Positions 42,101-44,370 of a stretch of 44,370 nucleotides of DNA are shown one piece after another. Source of the stretch: Rhizaria sp. SCN 62-66 (lineage: Eukaryota; Rhizaria, unplaced). The position numbers and the translations under genes were made by a program. The stretch is taken from NCBI GenBank assembly GCA_001724265.1, contig MEDY01000254.1, positions 1 to 44,370 on the forward strand, given 5' to 3'. The notes below the pieces were generated by a model. That model searched no databases. It saw only the letters and a list, made by a program, of their open reading frames with translations, and was not told the DNA's origin. Each line of letters opens with the position of its first letter. The stretch's first letter is position 1.

Positions 42101-42361
42101 AGGCTTCTTCTTGTTGTCGTCGCTGTCCTCGTCGTCCTCGTCTTCGGCGGCGGCGACGGAGAGCTTGTTCTGCACGTTGCGGCTCTTGAGCTCGACCTTG
42201 CGGCCGAACTTGTCAAAGGCGCCGCCCGTGGAGAAGTCCTTGTCCTTGATCACCGTCTCAAAGCGGCGGTCGACCACACCGCTGCTTTTCTTCTCTGTCA
42301 TCCGCTTAAAGCGCGGGTCAGACTTGGCATGGCTGAAACGGGGATCGTTGAAGCCAGACAT
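39140..42361 (-). CDS. ESF1: Esf1 (ABT1/NUC153 family) nucleolar pre-rRNA processing factor; one UAG sense codon
   Basis: Esf1 acts in the nucleolus in processing of 18S rRNA precursors. The protein is about 1073 aa and the gene has no intron. It opens with the family signature DPRFSHAKSDPRFKRM, then VVDRRF and FDKFGRKV. TAG at codon 101 is followed in the same frame by an acidic stretch and then the conserved Esf1 core (~184-520): PRLALVNLEWEQLRATDLLA, VAVYASQFGKEHM, LRKLRYFFAVCTFDS, ANIIDMRFVP and VQCTWD. Acidic and Lys-rich linkers follow. The NUC153 motif (DDRFAAVFEDPAFAIDP) lies at ~974-990, and the protein ends NKKFVR before TGA. The highly charged Asp/Glu/Lys/Ser tracts are typical of the family. 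The gene diverges from the enkurin gene across 374 bases. Confidence 0.95.
42059..42061 (-). other. In-frame UAG read as sense (ESF1 codon 101)
   Basis: TAG separates the Esf1 N-terminal signature from the Esf1 core in the same frame, with 76 open codons to the next Met. No splice sites are needed to join the two parts. This is the cleanest single case in the window. Confidence 0.95.
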
Positions 42362-42735
42362 GTCCTTCTGTCAAAGCACGCAGCGTGAGAGAAAAGAAAG
42401 GGTTCACCGGAGCATAAGAAAGCAGGATTTCAGGTGAGTAAAAAAATAAAAACAATACAAAACTAGAAGAAATCCCAAAAAACCCAATTATAGAGTCAAT
42501 GTACGATTGTAGATAAAGATATCTGCATTTTCCGTGAGGCACTTTTTCTGTTTCGAGAGGCTCGGTCGGTCAGGTTCGTGAAAATGGGCAAAATTGCTTT
42601 CCGCTCTCGCCCAGTCACGAAAAGTAACGGTAAGAGGTCGTTTTGTTGAGGCTAAAAAGCACTGCAACAGACTGTTCGTTCCGCTTTTGACAGCACTTTA
42701 AAGAGGAAACTTTTAGTTTTGTAACTAGTCACATC
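42362..42735. other. Divergent promoter region shared by ESF1 and enkurin genes
   Basis: Only 374 AT-rich bases separate the two start codons, so regulatory elements are probably shared or interleaved. No recognisable motif is claimed. Confidence 0.55.
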
Positions 42736-44004
42736 ATGTCTGGCCGCAACCAGTATGGCGCCCAGTCCCAGCAGGACAACGAGTCGATCTACTCGCTGAT
42801 CAGTCGTCCTGAGGAAGTCCAAGCCCGCCCGGCGATGTACCGGAGCCGCTACCCGCCCACGGCACCCCCCACGGCGTCCACTTTCCGCCAGGGCCCCACC
42901 TCACAAGCCCAAATCAGCAACATCGCCGGCGACTACGACGACCAGGAGGCCCACAAGCGCACTGGCGCCCTCTTCGGCCCCAAGGAGTCGGTGCAGCCCG
43001 ACCCGTCCTCCTACCTCAAGAAGGGCACCCGCACCCTCTCTCTGCAGAAGAGCGCCGCCAAAGGTATGTTCTAGACCTTGCTTAGTTTATTCCCCTCTTC
43101 TTCTCTTTCTTCTCTCGTCTCTTCTGGCAAGCCTTATGGCTTGCGAGGTGTCCAAGCACCGTTTCACTTCTTGCTCTATCTTATCTTGTTGTTTCTCGCT
43201 CTGTCGTCCGCGGTCCGCTTGCTTCTTCGCGACATGCGTCTTCTCAATGTTATTTGGCTCTGCTTCTTACCTCCTTGTCCGCTTGCTTTTGCATTCTCGC
43301 TTCTTCTACTCTTTCCTGCCACGCCCAACAAACTTCACATCTCGCCTGCTCTACACTGCTCAACACTGCTCTCCGCACCCCTCACAGCGTCTCTGCAGCA
43401 GTCATCGTTCCACTACGAAGACCGCCGCAAGGAGATGGTCGACCTGACGCCCAACGCCGCCGCCGCGGCCGCCGCCGCCAAGGCTGCGCAGGGCCACACG
43501 GGCTCCCGTGGCCAGCCCCGCAACTTCATCGCCGAAAACACGCTGCGCGCGGTCAAGCTGCGCCCGCCGGCGCCCGTGGTGCGCGAGGCCGACGTCGACT
43601 ACACCAAGAAGGCGACGTTCGGCAAGGTGCCCGCGTACCTGGACACGGTGCGCGACAACATCGCGCGCGAGAAGGAGTACATCGCCCACATGATGGCCAC
43701 GCGCGCGTCTGCGCAGCACGCCGCCACGCAGCGCCAGGCTCCGCAGGTCGTGCCCATGCCCGAGGAGGAGCGCCAAGCGCTGTTGGCCGACCTCAAGCGC
43801 AAGTGGGAGCAAGTCAACACGCAGTACCAGCGCATGACGCACATCGTGAACCTCGACACCACGGGCAAGGTGCGCCGCAAGGAGGAGTGCGAGCAGCAGC
43901 TGCAGCAGCTTGAGAAGAGCATCGAGAAGCTCTCTAAGCGCAACGTCTACGTTGCCGCGGACGACTACGGCTACCAACAGCAGCAACAGTTCCAGTCCTA
44001 CTAA
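42736..44004 (+). CDS. ENKUR: Enkurin, ciliary microtubule inner protein
   Basis: The protein is about 314 aa, from exons 42736-43063 and 43388-44004. The N-terminus has ESIYSLISRPEEV, matching the enkurin opening segment. The enkurin domain (~180-300) contains YTKKATFGKVPAYL, then EEERQALLADLKRKWEQVN, TQYQRMTHIVNLDTTGKVRRKEECE and a final helix, all in the usual order. Enkurin is a microtubule inner protein of motile axonemes and in mammals was first found linked to TRPC channels. Its presence says the organism builds a flagellum. A short Gln-rich tail precedes TAA. If TAA were also sense, only 12 more codons would be added before TGA. Confidence 0.95.
43064..43387 (+). other. Enkurin intron (324 bp, pyrimidine-rich)
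   Basis: Donor AAAG|GTATGT, acceptor CCTCACAG|CG, phase 1. Splicing gives QKSAAK joined to ASLQQSSFHYEDRR. The intron is strongly C/T-rich and its composition differs from both exons. Confidence 0.9.
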
Positions 44005-44070
44005 GCAAGCGTCCGCATTAGAAGCAATGCTTCGATATGCTGACTGGCAGGCAAACTTCACTGGTAACTA

Positions 44071-44104
44071 GCTCTCTCTCTCTCTTCCTCTCTCTCTCTC
44101 TTTT
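44071..44104 (+). repeat. CT dinucleotide repeat
   Basis: About fifteen CT units with one interruption, in the enkurin 3' untranslated or flanking region. Confidence 0.9.
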
Positions 44105-44260
44105 CTTTCATTTCGTCTTTGTTTCAATATTTTTTGTTGTTTCTTGTTCTTTTCATCAATGTACCGGACGGCCTACATAGTTCCGCGTCGCAATCATACA
44201 TAATCACTCATCTTTATCACATTGAATCGTTATGAACAACGTGACTGGGCTGATAAATGC

Positions 44261-44305
44261 ACTGTAAATGTATGTACCCCCGATGTAGAGGTTTATGAAA
44301 AAACG
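44261..44305 (-). repeat. Right arm of a diverged inverted repeat
   Basis: On the minus strand this reads TTTTTTCATAAACCTCTACATC, a G run, TACATAC and TTTACAGT, matching the left arm at 249-291 with few changes. Confidence 0.7.
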
Positions 44306-44370
44306 TGTTTTCCGCGATTTTCGCGCCTTGGTGCGCACTTTTCTATTTCACTACGAGCGAAATAGTCCAT

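Larger units (their letters stand above)
44005..44370 (+). other. 3' flank of enkurin gene
   Basis: No gene is visible. The stretch holds a CT microsatellite (44071-44104), the right arm of the inverted repeat (44261-44305), and a possible hairpin near the end (CTATTTC / GAAATAG around 44343-44366). Confidence 0.55.

Noticed and set aside
2779-44004. UAA also reassigned
   Set aside because: No long gene has an internal in-frame TAA. Three genes end naturally at TAA (KSEL in the ER protein, the end of DPH6, the end of enkurin), and reading on leads into AT-rich flanks.
1-44370. tRNA, rRNA, CRISPR or transposase genes
   Set aside because: I looked for cloverleaf arms with a GGTTCRA-type box, rRNA-like blocks, spaced direct repeats and transposase motifs, and saw none. 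A CUA-anticodon tRNA is not in this window.

Overview
This is nuclear DNA from a flagellated microbial eukaryote. The genes are very GC-rich and few introns interrupt them. They are separated by short AT-rich spacers of about 360-810 bases. Ten full-length genes and the last codons of an eleventh can be read. The eukaryotic assignment rests on five GT-AG introns that can be placed to the base, on eukaryote-specific families (enkurin, myotubularin, Esf1, DPH6 fused to RidA-like domains, an ER Sep15-like protein), and on long homopolymer tracts of Ala, Gln and Asn. Enkurin implies a motile cilium. I cannot name the species.

The main result is a changed genetic code. Five of the ten genes contain in-frame TAG codons, six in total, and all are read through. 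In each case the same frame stays open on both sides, and in Esf1, DPH6 and trehalase conserved family sequence lies on both sides of the TAG. No gene in the window ends in TAG: eight end in TGA and three in TAA. UAG is therefore a sense codon here, while UGA and UAA still terminate. The amino acid inserted cannot be fixed from this window. Glutamine is the usual outcome in other lineages, and leucine is a known alternative.

Layout, left to right: end of a plus-strand gene (2-70); an Ala-rich protein with a DCX/KHA-like N-terminus (670-2238, +, one UAG); a Sep15/SelM-like ER protein with Cys in place of selenocysteine (2779-3540, -); a giant GH37 trehalase of about 3142 aa (4033-13615, -, one intron, two UAG); a diacylglycerol-lipase-like class 3 lipase of about 1882 aa (14392-20367, +, two introns); an unrecognised protein of about 2039 aa with roughly eleven T-G-D-V-D repeats (20726-26845, +, one UAG); a vacuolar-type H+-pyrophosphatase of the K+-independent kind with a 285-aa N-terminal extension (27654-30815, +); DPH6 diphthamide synthetase (31237-34677, -, one intron, one UAG); a catalytically intact myotubularin (35210-38653, +); Esf1 pre-rRNA processing factor (39140-42361, -, one UAG); enkurin (42736-44004, +, one intron).

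The genes do not form one pathway. They cover lipid signalling (lipase, myotubularin), acidocalcisome or vacuole energetics (pyrophosphatase), trehalose breakdown, translation and ribosome biogenesis (DPH6, Esf1), ER folding (Sep15-like) and cilium structure (enkurin). Shared traits are long Ala/Ser/Gln-rich insertions inside otherwise conserved enzymes, a preference for 5' splice sites of the form GTNCG, and a diverged inverted repeat near both ends of the window.
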